Source: Ascidiimonas sp046199005
GTDB lineage: Bacteria; Bacteroidota; Bacteroidia; Flavobacteriales; Flavobacteriaceae
NCBI GenBank assembly: GCA_046199005.1
Contig: CP176050.1
Location: 2,976,001 to 3,040,000 of the forward strand
Direction: 5' to 3'
DNA length: 64,000 bases
Shown here: positions 54,882 to 63,919 of the stretch, piece after piece
Position numbering within the stretch: the first letter of the stretch is position 1
Layout of the letters: each line of letters begins with the position of its first letter
Notes under the pieces: model-generated
Databases searched by the model: none
What the model was told of the DNA's origin: nothing
Seen by the model: the letters and a program-made list of their open reading frames with translations, nothing else
Position numbers and translations under genes: made by a program

Positions 54882-54970
54882 AAATTATGGGTTGTCTATT
54901 TGAGTTACAAGATACTGTTTTTTTACATCTGGCAAATGCGTACACTTTGCTTTGTAAGTTACAATTACAC

Positions 54971-56014
54971 TCATTTAAAAGCTTTTGTATATTTTAAATA
55001 AGAGGTAAACCTGCGGGTGCCTTCTTTGAAGGAGACATACTTATTGCCTGCTTTTTTTCGCATAGCCGCTATTTTGAAAACTACTCTCCACAAAAACAAC
55101 AACTCGCTCCAGGCTTTGGTTATTTTGTATGAAGGATCGTAAATATGTGTAGGTTCTGCCCCTACCCCATTCACTTCCAATATTTTAAACGACCTCTCGT
55201 GTTTCAGGCTTTCTATCGATGCGGTTCGTATGTCAAACCTACCGTAATAAAAACCTTTCATTTGGTGATTGAGTTCGTCAAAAACGGTTAACAATTGTTC
55301 ATCGTAAAGTTGCTGGCCATTTACAAATTTGGTTCCACGATTGTGGTTACCAATAAATTCGAGTACTAAAACCTGATCTTTTTCCAATATAGCCTCCCAT
55401 TCTGCAGCAAACTTCGTTCTCAGTTTTTCTTTTTGAAGGATCGCACGCTGGTTTTGATTCACCAATTCCTGCAGCGTATGTATGCCGTCTCCTGTCACCG
55501 ACAAGAATTCTTTAATTGTAATCGAAGGTATATGGCCTGTTTTGCTTCCGGGAAAACGGTAATAGAAAATACCTATCTCGAAATTATGGCTGATATATTC
55601 CTGAATGATGTGCGGTACTTTTATGTTTGAAATCAGCGATCGTAATTCTTCCTGATCGGAGACACGATGAACGTGCAAGCCACGATACCCTCTGTCAGGC
55701 TTTAAAATTAATGGAAAATCTATCTGCATCTGCTTTATTTCTGCCATCACAGCTTCAAACACTCCCGAATCTTTCACAAATAACGTTCGTGGCCGATATG
55801 CTTCCGGTACCAGTTTGAGCGTGTTGTATTTGCTGTCGCTCAAAATAAATCCTTCGTTAATCGCAGGATTGGCAGTAAGAAAGAAAAAAGGATTCCAGGC
55901 ACGTAAGGACAGCCATAGATGTTGAAAACAAACAGGAATATACAGTACATACATCGGCCAATATTCCCAACTTGACCATTTGATGACTAATGGATGATTT
56001 TTAAGATTTCCCAT
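54971..56014 (-). CDS. ATP-grasp domain protein
   Basis: A 347-residue protein. The N-terminal 90 residues are hydrophobic-aromatic and may contact the membrane. The ATP-grasp core is visible as FPLILKPDRGYRG (about residues 99-111), HIIQEYIS, and the magnesium-binding KILEVNGVGAEPTHIYD. Relatives are D-alanine-D-alanine ligase-like and make amide bonds, but the substrate is unknown. It lies between the amidohydrolase (90 bases) and the NRDE gene (34 bases) on the same strand; joint function with the NRDE and DinB genes is uncertain. Confidence 0.85.
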   Translation of the reverse strand: MGNLKNHPLVIKWSSWEYWPMYVLYIPVCFQHLWLSLRAWNPFFFLTANPAINEGFILSDSKYNTLKLVPEAYRPRTLFVKDSGVFEAVMAEIKQMQIDFPLILKPDRGYRGLHVHRVSDQEELRSLISNIKVPHIIQEYISHNFEIGIFYYRFPGSKTGHIPSITIKEFLSVTGDGIHTLQELVNQNQRAILQKEKLRTKFAAEWEAILEKDQVLVLEFIGNHNRGTKFVNGQQLYDEQLLTVFDELNHQMKGFYYGRFDIRTASIESLKHERSFKILEVNGVGAEPTHIYDPSYKITKAWSELLFLWRVVFKIAAMRKKAGNKYVSFKEGTRRFTSYLKYTKAFK

Positions 56015-56048
56015 TCTTAAAACTGGTAACTAGTCTGTATAATACAGG

Positions 56049-56729
56049 TTAAAGACCCACCTTTTCCAGTACCTTTCGGTCCTGGTAACGCATACTTGTA
56101 TTTGTAGCATTTACCTTAATCTGAGTAATACTTACGGTCTTCACATAGACACGTTCTAATATGAAATCTTTTCTCCCAACTGCTCCATGCAGCTCCCACA
56201 TATTTTCCGAAGAAATTGGATGCTTTTTGAGATATTCATCAAAAATATGCTGTTTCCTGCGTTTTTCTTCTGAACTGTACAAGGTGCTTGAAGACCACAA
56301 CCAAGGCTTTTTTGAGTCCAGTTTGGAAAGCTCCTTTTGGGTACCGTCCCAAACCATTTCTAAAAGAACTGCGCCGTCTGCTAAGATAAGCGTAAAAGGC
56401 TCTATACCCTCCAATTGAATCGAAAGGGCATACTGCTCAAAAGAATCGTGCAAGAAAGCGTCCAAAACAATTTTTCCCCGGCTCTTTCTGTAAGGCGGAG
56501 TACGTTTATGATTGGTACGCGCTCCATTTAAGAGGCATGCCACTCTCTTTGTAGCTGGCTCCATCGCTATCCAGGTACCCCCTTTTTCCTGATCAATAGG
56601 TGCCTCGATAGTTACCGAGGAATCTAAAGCCAGGGATTTAGGAGCAGATGTTTTACGATTTGGATCTTCATCACGATTAGATGTAAGCACAAAACCATCA
56701 CTCAAAGAAACATAACTTACTGTGCACAT
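56049..56729 (-). CDS. NRDE (TANGO2-like) family protein
   Basis: The 226-residue protein starts MCTVSYV, with Cys2 in the position of an N-terminal nucleophile, and carries the signature SNRDEDPNRKT (18-28) that names the family. GGTWIAM and LLNGARTNHKR follow, as in eukaryotic TANGO2 homologues, which have been linked to haem and lipid handling. Function in bacteria is unknown. Its start overlaps the 3' end of the DinB gene by 13 bases, so they are translationally coupled. Confidence 0.9.
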   Translation of the reverse strand: MCTVSYVSLSDGFVLTSNRDEDPNRKTSAPKSLALDSSVTIEAPIDQEKGGTWIAMEPATKRVACLLNGARTNHKRTPPYRKSRGKIVLDAFLHDSFEQYALSIQLEGIEPFTLILADGAVLLEMVWDGTQKELSKLDSKKPWLWSSSTLYSSEEKRRKQHIFDEYLKKHPISSENMWELHGAVGRKDFILERVYVKTVSITQIKVNATNTSMRYQDRKVLEKVGL

Positions 56730-57229
56730 ACCCTTTTATTTCGAATGGTAGAAGAGGCAACGCCAAAAGAATTGTCTAAAGTAACTGCTGTATCCAGAGC
56801 GTTTATGCCTATTCTTATGATTGCCATATGATGCACGGCATGTTCCAGATTGTATTGTAGCTCGCGTAACAAAGAGGTACTTATTTTTAATAATCCCATC
56901 TCATCATCTTCCTTACTGTAATCGCAGTGAAGTTCTAACGAACGGTCTGTTTTATTTACTTCTAGGAAATGCAAAATATTTTTCAAGGCTTCCAAACAAA
57001 TAGTCTTGCTATTTTCAAGGGCATGATCTCGTTTTCTACCGTCGTAATTAACTACACCGCTTTGCTGGGCAAACTCAAGACATTGATAAAACTCTACAAT
57101 ATGCCTTACGTGCATTCCTATAGATGATTGATTGAGTATTTCAAGTTTCGATGTAAATTCCGTTTCGGTTAATTGATGAAGTAAATTTATCAATTGATTC
57201 AAATTCAAACGAGTTGCATCCAGAAGCAT
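56717..57229 (-). CDS. DinB-like four-helix metal protein
   Basis: A 170-residue protein with four long helices and three candidate metal-binding histidines in MHVRHIVEFY and EHAVHHMAIIRIG. This is the pattern of DinB/YfiT-like putative metal-dependent enzymes, which include thiol transferases. It overlaps the NRDE gene by 13 bases. The substrate is not known. Confidence 0.87.
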   Translation of the reverse strand: MLLDATRLNLNQLINLLHQLTETEFTSKLEILNQSSIGMHVRHIVEFYQCLEFAQQSGVVNYDGRKRDHALENSKTICLEALKNILHFLEVNKTDRSLELHCDYSKEDDEMGLLKISTSLLRELQYNLEHAVHHMAIIRIGINALDTAVTLDNSFGVASSTIRNKRVCAQ

Positions 57230-57451
57230 TGGTGAGGTTTTTCTAATTTCTGTTATTTAAAGTCGAACCCCATGACAAACCTTACATATAAAATTTGAAA
57301 AAAAGCGGCACAACTTTACCCTTTCAATATATCAAATTTATTTGTATTCCAGACGGCTGCGTGTAATCTAAATTTACAAGAGTTATTAAAAGTAAATGGT
57401 GATAAAACTACCACCGTTCTTTGGTAATAAATTCGGTTTGAACCTTAAAGA

Positions 57452-57904
57452 TTATTCTTCCTCTGATTTTGCTTCTGTGCCAGTAGGTACCTCGTCTTGT
57501 TCCTCACTGGCTTCCAGTTCAAAATCGGTCATTCCCTTCGCTTGAAGTAAATTATACCACTGTACTACTTTTTTAATATCGCTGGCATAAACACGATCCT
57601 CATCATAATCTGGTAAAATCTCAAAAAAGTATTCTTCCAGTTTATCTTTGGAATCTTTGTGAGAAACAGATGCTTGTTTGCCGTCTTCTTTGTCTTTGAT
57701 CTTTTGAAATACTTCTGCCAACGGTACCTCTTTCGTAAGCGTGTAGATAGCGATTTCAGAAAGGATACTTACGTTATGACGTAAGCCAATAGTGACCCGT
57801 TTTCCGTCCAGTAAGGATTCTGCCACAAAACCTGTTCTTGTTTGTGTTTTTAATAAGTATAGACCAGGTTTTCCTGAGATTGCCAATATTTTATCGAGAG
57901 CCAT
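57452..57904 (-). CDS. DUF5606 family protein
   Basis: A 150-residue cytoplasmic protein with the family start ALDKILAISGKPGLYLL and the segments SLLDGKRVTIGLRHNVSI, EVPLAEVF and YASDIKKVVQWYNLL, ending in an acidic tail of low complexity. The family is restricted to Bacteroidota and always near housekeeping genes such as def. Function is unknown. It lies 52 bases after peptide deformylase on the same strand and they are likely cotranscribed. Confidence 0.92.
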   Translation of the reverse strand: MALDKILAISGKPGLYLLKTQTRTGFVAESLLDGKRVTIGLRHNVSILSEIAIYTLTKEVPLAEVFQKIKDKEDGKQASVSHKDSKDKLEEYFFEILPDYDEDRVYASDIKKVVQWYNLLQAKGMTDFELEASEEQDEVPTGTEAKSEEE

Positions 57905-57956
57905 TTTTTATTTTTTAGTGCGCAAATATTTAACCTTTCAATTAATTATCAAAACT

Positions 57957-58547
57957 TCACCTTCCTTTTTTCATCGCAGGAAAGCGCATTCTGTAATCAA
58001 CTTTAATATTCCCTTTTGAGATATTGGAAAGGCGTGATTTGATAAGTCGTTTTTTTAACGGAGAAAGCTTATCGGTAAATAAAACACCTTCAATGTGATC
58101 GTATTCATGCTGGATCACTCTTGCCGCCATCCCGGTAAAGGTTTCTTTATGCAGATCAAAGTTTTCGTCCATATACTCTAAGTGTAGTGTATCGGGTCTA
58201 AATACATCTTCTCTAACATCAGGAATACTCAAGCAACCTTCATTGAAAGCCCATTCATCTCCTGTTTCATCCACTACTTTAGCATTGATAAACACTTTTT
58301 TAAACGTTTCCAGTTCTTTTCTTTCCGCTTCACTTAAATCTTCATCATCTGCAAACGGCGTTGCATCTACAAGGAACAACCGAATAGGTAGGCCAATCTG
58401 AGGTGCTGCAAGGCCTACACCGGAAGCTGCGTACATGGTTTCGAACATATTGCTTATAAGCGTATCTAAGCCTTCATAATCCTTATCGATCTCTTCACAT
58501 TTTTTTCGAAGTACTGGATCGCCATATGCTACAATCGGTAATATCAT
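57957..58547 (-). CDS. def: Peptide deformylase
   Basis: The 196-residue enzyme removes the formyl group from nascent N-termini. All three motifs are present: GVGLAAPQIG (43-52), EGCLSIP (103-109, Cys105) and QHEYDH (146-151; H147 and H151 bind the metal, E148 is catalytic). The acid-rich insert at 66-80 is common in Bacteroidota. It is located 23 bases after ruvX and ahead of DUF5606 on the same strand. Confidence 0.97.
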   Translation of the reverse strand: MILPIVAYGDPVLRKKCEEIDKDYEGLDTLISNMFETMYAASGVGLAAPQIGLPIRLFLVDATPFADDEDLSEAERKELETFKKVFINAKVVDETGDEWAFNEGCLSIPDVREDVFRPDTLHLEYMDENFDLHKETFTGMAARVIQHEYDHIEGVLFTDKLSPLKKRLIKSRLSNISKGNIKVDYRMRFPAMKKGR

Positions 58548-58570
58548 TTCTTTAATTGAGAATTAATTTT

Positions 58571-58984
58571 CTAATTTTTACTGGTTAAAAAACTTTGCAG
58601 GATCAAAGTGGCACTTATCTCATCTACCAATGCCTTGTCTCGGCGCTTTCCTTTCTTCACACCACCGGCGATCATGCTCTGAACTGCCATTTTTGAGGTA
58701 AACCTTTCATCTACACGTTCTACCGCAAGTTCCGGGAGTTCTTTTCGCAGTTTTTTAATGAAAGTGGCTATATATTTTTCACTCTCAGAAGGGGTATTAT
58801 TCATTTGTTTAGGCTCTCCGATTAACATCAGATCTACCTTTTCCTCTGCAACATACGCTCTTAGAAACGGCAAGAGTTCTTCGGTAGTAACCGTTGTAAG
58901 ACCCGAAGCGATCAATTGTAACTCATCGGTCACTGCGATCCCGGTTCTCTTTAACCCATAATCTAACGCAAGAATTCTACCCAC
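58571..58984 (-). CDS. ruvX: Putative Holliday junction resolvase RuvX
   Basis: A 137-residue RNase H-fold protein of the YqgF/RuvX family. The first strand carries D8 (ILALDYGLKRTGIAVTD), followed by LMLIGEPKQMN, VERVDERFTSKMA and KALVDEISATLILQSFL, which supply the remaining acidic residues. The start is GTG at 58984; any longer frame would run into the divergent dapD start region and lacks the family N-terminus. RuvX acts in rRNA processing and possibly recombination. It is cotranscribed with def. Confidence 0.93.
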   Translation of the reverse strand: MGRILALDYGLKRTGIAVTDELQLIASGLTTVTTEELLPFLRAYVAEEKVDLMLIGEPKQMNNTPSESEKYIATFIKKLRKELPELAVERVDERFTSKMAVQSMIAGGVKKGKRRDKALVDEISATLILQSFLTSKN

Positions 58985-59081
58985 TATAATTTTTTGCAAA
59001 AATAAGTGATAAAATGTTATAACTATAAAAAACGATGAGTTATTACGATTTATGCTTTTATATTTGCGCAAAACAACGCAC

Positions 59082-59897
59082 ATGGATTCACTTAGACCTA
59101 TCATAGAAAACGCCTGGAATAACCGCGAACTTCTCAAAGAAGCGGAAACCACCAAGGCAATCCGTAAAATTATTGATCTGTTAGACGAAGGAAGCTTGCG
59201 AGTTGCAGCGCCTACTTCAGAGGGTTGGCAGGTGAATGAATGGGTAAAAAAGGCGGTGGTTCTTTATTTTCCGATCCAAAAAATGGAAACCCTGGAAGCG
59301 GGTCCGCTGGAGTTTCATGATAAGATCCCGTTAAAAAGAGATTATGCAGCGAAAGGGATTCGCGTAGTCCCGCATGCGGTTGCAAGACATGGCGCTTACA
59401 TTTCCTCCGGAGTGATCATGATGCCCAGTTATGTGAACATAGGTGCCTACGTAGATGCGGGAAGTATGGTAGATACCTGGGCAACCGTAGGGAGTTGTGC
59501 TCAAATAGGAAAAAATGTACATCTCAGTGGTGGTGTAGGTATTGGTGGTGTGCTAGAGCCGTTGCAGGCTGCTCCTGTTATTATCGAAGACAATGCCTTT
59601 ATAGGATCTCGTTCTATAGTGGTTGAAGGTGTTCGTGTTGAAAAAGAAGCCGTTTTAGGTGCAAATGTAGTTTTGACCGCCTCTACCAAAATAATCGATG
59701 TAACCGGAAGCAGTCCGGTAGAAATGAAAGGGGTCGTACCTTCGCGTTCGGTGGTCATTCCCGGCAGTTATACTAAAGAGTTTAAGGCAGGATCTTATCA
59801 GGTGCCCTGCGCGCTTATCATTGGAAAACGAAAAGAAAGTACCGATAAAAAGACGTCTTTAAACGATGCACTTCGGGAATATGATGTAGCTGTGTAA
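59082..59897 (+). CDS. dapD: Tetrahydrodipicolinate N-succinyltransferase
   Basis: The 271-residue enzyme has an N-terminal helical domain and a left-handed beta-helix with hexapeptide repeats (about residues 110-220: VNIGAYVDAGSMVDTWATVG, CAQIGKNVHLSGGVGIGGVL). It transfers succinyl from succinyl-CoA to tetrahydrodipicolinate in lysine and diaminopimelate synthesis. ATG 59082 is used, giving MDSLRPIIENAW; an ATG at 59052 would add ten residues. It is divergent from ruvX, with about 97 bases between the starts. Confidence 0.96.
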   Translation: MDSLRPIIENAWNNRELLKEAETTKAIRKIIDLLDEGSLRVAAPTSEGWQVNEWVKKAVVLYFPIQKMETLEAGPLEFHDKIPLKRDYAAKGIRVVPHAVARHGAYISSGVIMMPSYVNIGAYVDAGSMVDTWATVGSCAQIGKNVHLSGGVGIGGVLEPLQAAPVIIEDNAFIGSRSIVVEGVRVEKEAVLGANVVLTASTKIIDVTGSSPVEMKGVVPSRSVVIPGSYTKEFKAGSYQVPCALIIGKRKESTDKKTSLNDALREYDVAV

Positions 59898-59963
59898 AAC
59901 CGCTCAAAGGATTTTTAAAGTATTCTTTTGAAAATCTATATCTTTCGTTTTTAATTTGAAGTC

Positions 59964-60731
59964 TTGGAAACTTGCGAAAAACTTTCGGTTATCATTCCGG
60001 TATACAATGAAGAAAAGCACATTGAAGCGGTACTTGCTTCAGTGTCTTTCGCCGATGAAATTCTGATAGTCGATTCATTCAGTACCGATAAGACCCTGGA
60101 ACTAGCTCAGAAGTTTCAACCTAAGATCCTTCAACGAAAGTTCGATTACCACGCTGCGCAGAAAAACTGGGTCATTCCGCAGGCATCTCATGAGTGGATC
60201 TTGCTGGTAGATGCCGACGAGCGAGTGACGCCTGCATTGAGGGATGAAATTCTCGACCATCTTAGCAAGCCCCCGGATGCTTCTGTAGCCGGCTTCTGGA
60301 TCGGCAGGATCAATCACTTTATGGGAGAACGAATTCACTACAGCGGCTGGCGAAATGATAAGGTGATCCGGTTCTTCAGAAAAAGTGCCTGTCGCTATGA
60401 AGACAAGTATGTGCATGAAGAAATAAAAAGCGAGGGAAAAGTGTTGTTTTTAAAAGAAAAACTACTTCACTACACGTACAGCTCCATGGATCAATTCATG
60501 GAAAAACTTAACAGATATGCTACCTTGCAGGCAAGGGATTACGAAGCTAAAACCGGAAAACTCACTCCTTATCACTTTGTTTTAAAGCCTATTTGGGGCT
60601 TTGTAAAACACTACTTTGTGCAAAGCGGATTTAGAGACGGCGTGCCGGGTTTAGTTATTGGTTATATACAGAGCTATACAGTTTTTATGCGGTATGTAAA
60701 GTTGTGGTTATTACGGAGAGGACGGAAGTAA
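59964..60731 (+). CDS. GT2 glycosyltransferase (LPS-core type), TTG start
   Basis: A 255-residue cytoplasmic GT2 enzyme with SVIIPVYNEEKHIEAVL, DSFSTDKT, DADERVTP (metal binding) and the C-terminal FVKHYFVQSGFRDGVPGLVI typical of the WaaE/KdtX-like group. It probably adds a hexose or heptose to lipopolysaccharide core. The start codon appears to be TTG (METCEKLS), 66 bases after dapD. It may be cotranscribed with dapD. Confidence 0.9.
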   Translation: METCEKLSVIIPVYNEEKHIEAVLASVSFADEILIVDSFSTDKTLELAQKFQPKILQRKFDYHAAQKNWVIPQASHEWILLVDADERVTPALRDEILDHLSKPPDASVAGFWIGRINHFMGERIHYSGWRNDKVIRFFRKSACRYEDKYVHEEIKSEGKVLFLKEKLLHYTYSSMDQFMEKLNRYATLQARDYEAKTGKLTPYHFVLKPIWGFVKHYFVQSGFRDGVPGLVIGYIQSYTVFMRYVKLWLLRRGRK

Positions 60732-61148
60732 GGTTGCCTTTTTTTAAATCTTTTGCTTCAGGAATCACCCAACTCATCGCTACTGAATCTTTTTTTAAGG
60801 CAATATTATTATAGCTGAGGCATACTAAGTGTTGTTATATTGGTTCCTGAGGGGTTTGGGGAGGAGTATTGGTTGTTAATGGTGGTTGATTGGGTTTATT
60901 TGAGATGAAGTAACTAGAGATATTTCATCCAGAATCCACAAAAACTATTAATTTTAATAGATTTGAAAATGCCTTGTTACGTAGGCAGATAAAACATAAG
61001 CTTGTGAATTGCAAAAGCACTATAACTTTTTATAAGAGGGATCTAAGAACTAGTATCCCTTAAATCTCAATTTGGATGGTTAGAACCACTTTTTGCGAGA
61101 TTAAGCAGATTTTATGTGAAGTAATATATATTTAAACGTTGTAACAAC
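60732..61148. other. Spacer without a gene
   Basis: About 415 bases with no coding frame. A T-run after TTGCC at 60735 may help end the transcript. The rest has low complexity (GGTTTGGGGAGGAGTATTGG) and no structure I can support. Confidence 0.5.
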
Positions 61149-61691
61149 TTGAAATACAGAATAAAAATATTTGGGATTATAGTGGGGTTTATTTTAATAA
61201 GCTTTATTGTTTTTCGTTTATTTTTTATGGGATATTATTATGATTTTCTTGAGTATTGGACTTTAAGTGATAAAATAATATGGTCTTCTGATGAAAAACT
61301 TACCTGGAATGATTTCTATGAAAATGGAGATGGATTATATGCAAAAGTAGGATTGTCAGCAAGGTATAATGTTAATGATCCGATTCTTTTTCGTTCTAAA
61401 ACTGTTTTTATACCTGAAGAATCATACGTTTCTGATACAACAGATATGATCAACCTCCGAATAGCCCAGGCCAAATTCGACTTGTTAGAAATTTATAGGC
61501 GAAAAATGGTTAAAGAAGTTGACAGTTTACGTAAAATCAATAATAATAATAAAAGAACCTCTTATTTTAAAAAAATGAATCAGAGATATTATGATTTGTT
61601 TAAATTAGAATGGGAAAAAGTGTTTAAGGAAGAAAGTGAAATCGAATCCCTTGAAAAATTAGAAAAGAGAATTAGAGAAGTATTGAATTAA
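61149..61691 (+). CDS. Unknown membrane-anchored protein, weak DUF922 resemblance
   Basis: A 180-residue protein with an N-terminal membrane helix (about 7-30) and a soluble domain outside. IIWSSDEKLTWNDFYENGD recalls the LTWxDF start of DUF922 proteins, and RIAQAKFDLLEIYRRKMVKE recalls their HEQxHFDIAE-x-YARKL helix, but the His residues of the putative protease site are missing. So it would be a catalytically dead relative if related. The start seems to be TTG at 61149. It is AT-rich compared with the neighbours and stands alone. Confidence 0.6.
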   Translation: MKYRIKIFGIIVGFILISFIVFRLFFMGYYYDFLEYWTLSDKIIWSSDEKLTWNDFYENGDGLYAKVGLSARYNVNDPILFRSKTVFIPEESYVSDTTDMINLRIAQAKFDLLEIYRRKMVKEVDSLRKINNNNKRTSYFKKMNQRYYDLFKLEWEKVFKEESEIESLEKLEKRIREVLN

Positions 61692-61841
61692 AATTTGCTC
61701 ACAACAATAGTAACCGTTGCACTAGCAAATTTTTCTTCTAAAGTTATCATTTGAAGCCCTTCATAAGGACTTTCTAATTTTGATTTATTGTTAACTGTGT
61801 TGAATTAACAGAGCACAAATAGCTTAAGTATCAGAAAATCT

Positions 61842-61938
61842 CGTCACATAGGCCATTGCTAAAGAGCTCACGACTGAAGCAATCTGTTGAAACAGCGCAC
61901 GAATGCTCGAAAAGACTGCTTCGTTCCTCGCAGTGACG
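61842..61938. repeat. Palindromic intergenic repeat of the GAAGCAATCT type
   Basis: CGTCAC (61842) and GTGACG (61933) border an inverted structure with GAAGCAATCT (61875) facing AGACTGCTTC (61913), next to GTTCCTCGCAGTGACG. This is the widely distributed Bacteroidota intergenic repeat with the CGAGGAACGAAGCAATC core. It can fold into a long stem. Confidence 0.7.
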
Positions 61939-61987
61939 ATGCTAAAAGTGATTTACAAACTACTTCTAACCATTACTCTCACAAACC

Positions 61988-62824
61988 TTACTCCCCCCTA
62001 CTTTCTTTCTTGACAATCCCATAAGGAGTCCAGGGAGACTTACTATCTCTGGTATGCTTCCGGATGGCTTGATTTTTGGCGATAGATTCTGGGGTTTTAT
62101 ACCCTCTTTTATGATCTAAGTGAACACAAACCGCACTGTAGCGCAGTTGCTTCGATTTAATCCCGTAATTGAACAGCCGTTCACCCAGCTCTCGGTCCTG
62201 TCCGCCATATTGCATCCGCTCATCAAAGCCATTGACCGCTTCAATATCCTTTTTCCATCCGGAGGAATTATGGCCATTCCAGCTCGCATTTGTAGGCGTG
62301 ATCGCATTTAAAAATTTTGCTTTCCAGCCGGAAGCAGTCAGTTTGTTATTCTTAAAAGAACGCTTTAATCCGTTCTCAAGCAGCCAGTCAACCTCAAAAC
62401 ACCTTCCGGTTTCAATATCCTCCTTCGAAATAAGTTTAGAAATATGCATGGGTAACATAAAGTAACCTCCCGAAATAAAATAGCCTGCTTCTTTCTCATC
62501 CTGATGCACCTGCAGAAAATCTGCTCTTGGAATACAATCGCCATCACTCATCACTATGTAAGGTGCTCTGCAGGCAACGATCGCTTTGTTTAAAATACGA
62601 GACTTCTGAAATCCGTCATCTTCCTGCCATACATGCACCAGGTCATAAAAAACTTCCTCTTGCATACGTTTGAGCAACGCTTTGGTATCGGGACCCGATC
62701 CGTCATCGGCAATTACTACCTCAAAATCCCTGAATTGTTGTTGGTTATAGCCCCATAAAACTTTTTCAAGCCATGCTTCTGCGTTAAAGGTGCTGATGAT
62801 AACCGATATCTGAGGTGCTTTCAT
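61988..62824 (-). CDS. GT2 glycosyltransferase (chondroitin polymerase-like group)
   Basis: A 278-residue enzyme with QISVIISTFNAEAWLEKVL, IADDGSGPDT, the metal-binding SDGDCIPR and an ending with NGFDERMQYGGQDRELGERL, as in GT2 proteins of the chondroitin/heparosan-like type (GT2 plus C-terminal Glyco_transf_7C). The frame opens at 62929, but ATG 62824 (MKAPQIS) is correct by family. It is divergent from the TupA-like gene with 97 bases between starts, and forms a surface-glycan locus with it. Confidence 0.92.
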   Translation of the reverse strand: MKAPQISVIISTFNAEAWLEKVLWGYNQQQFRDFEVVIADDGSGPDTKALLKRMQEEVFYDLVHVWQEDDGFQKSRILNKAIVACRAPYIVMSDGDCIPRADFLQVHQDEKEAGYFISGGYFMLPMHISKLISKEDIETGRCFEVDWLLENGLKRSFKNNKLTASGWKAKFLNAITPTNASWNGHNSSGWKKDIEAVNGFDERMQYGGQDRELGERLFNYGIKSKQLRYSAVCVHLDHKRGYKTPESIAKNQAIRKHTRDSKSPWTPYGIVKKESRGE

Positions 62825-62921
62825 GTAATGGAATTTAACACAAAAATATGAATGGCAATTTACATATCTTTGCTTTTTGTAATTTTTCGGCAAACCGTCA
62901 ACTAAAATAGAGGCTGATACT

Positions 62922-63833
62922 GTGAACAAAATCAGGAAACTCGCTTACGGGCTCATCAAAAAAATGAAATTCCTTCCTCCGGAATTTTATGTAAAGATCT
63001 ATTACGAGTACTACACAGGTAAAAAACTCAATCTTGAGAATCCGAAAGAATTCAATGAAAAAATACAGTGGTTAAAAGTCTACTACAAACCGAAAATCCT
63101 TAATACGCTGGTAGATAAACATGCCGTAAAGGCCTATGTCAAAGAAAAAATAGGCGAAAAATACCTCAATGAAACCCTTGCCGTTTTCGATAAGGTTGGG
63201 GATGTGAATTTTGATGCGTTGCCAGATCAATTTGTGATCAAAGGGGTTCACGGCTGTCATTTTAATTTGATCGTGGAAGACAAGTCTAAGATGGATGTAT
63301 TTAAATCCCGGTTAAAACTGTTTAAATGGATGCATAAAAATCAGTACTACCGCGGCGGACTCGAATGGGCCTATAAAGATGTAAAGCCCCGTCTTTTGGC
63401 TGAAAAATATTTGTCTGAAATGGGAAAGGGAGCAATCAGTGATTACAAATTCTATTGCTTTGACGGAGAACCTCGTTTTCTGCAGATAGACCTCGAACGA
63501 GGCAATGAAGCCAATCAGCGTTGTTTTTATGATGTTGACTGGAAAAAAACTGATTTTAATAAAGGAGCGGTGGCTACCTACGAAGGTACGCTGGAAAAAC
63601 CTGAAAATTTTGAAGAGATGGTGACCGTTGCCCGGAAGCTCGCCGACAAATTCCCGTTTGTGCGTGTGGATCTTTACAACATTAACGGCCGAATCGTTTT
63701 TGGAGAAATGACCTTCTATCCAGGAGATGGGCGCATCGACTTTACCCCTGACCGATACAATAAAATCGTGGGAGACATGATCACCCTTCCCGAAATACAG
63801 GAAGGAAAAAAGATCGTTACCCGGGCTTTCTAA
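62922..63833 (+). CDS. TupA-like ATP-grasp protein, glycan locus
   Basis: The 303-residue protein has the TupA-like ATP-grasp blocks NLENPKEFNEKIQWLKVYY, LVDKHAVKAYVKEKIGEKYL, FVIKGVHGC, LLAEKYLSE, ISDYKFYCFDGEPRFLQID and FGEMTFYPGDGRIDFTP. Members attach amino acids or related groups during polysaccharide or teichuronopeptide synthesis. The start is GTG at 62922. It lies next to the divergent GT2 gene and should act on the same glycan. Confidence 0.9.
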   Translation: MNKIRKLAYGLIKKMKFLPPEFYVKIYYEYYTGKKLNLENPKEFNEKIQWLKVYYKPKILNTLVDKHAVKAYVKEKIGEKYLNETLAVFDKVGDVNFDALPDQFVIKGVHGCHFNLIVEDKSKMDVFKSRLKLFKWMHKNQYYRGGLEWAYKDVKPRLLAEKYLSEMGKGAISDYKFYCFDGEPRFLQIDLERGNEANQRCFYDVDWKKTDFNKGAVATYEGTLEKPENFEEMVTVARKLADKFPFVRVDLYNINGRIVFGEMTFYPGDGRIDFTPDRYNKIVGDMITLPEIQEGKKIVTRAF

Positions 63834-63919
63834 AAGTATATTATTAAGGGCTTGCAGCTTGTTCAACCTGAAGTTATATTGTACCTTTGCGGTCTCTTAA
63901 AAGATATTGAAAAACAGGT

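Noticed and set aside
58985..59155. Longer RuvX frame beginning at 59155.
   Set aside because: It overlaps the divergent dapD start and the added residues have no similarity to the family; the GTG at 58984 gives the standard N-terminus.
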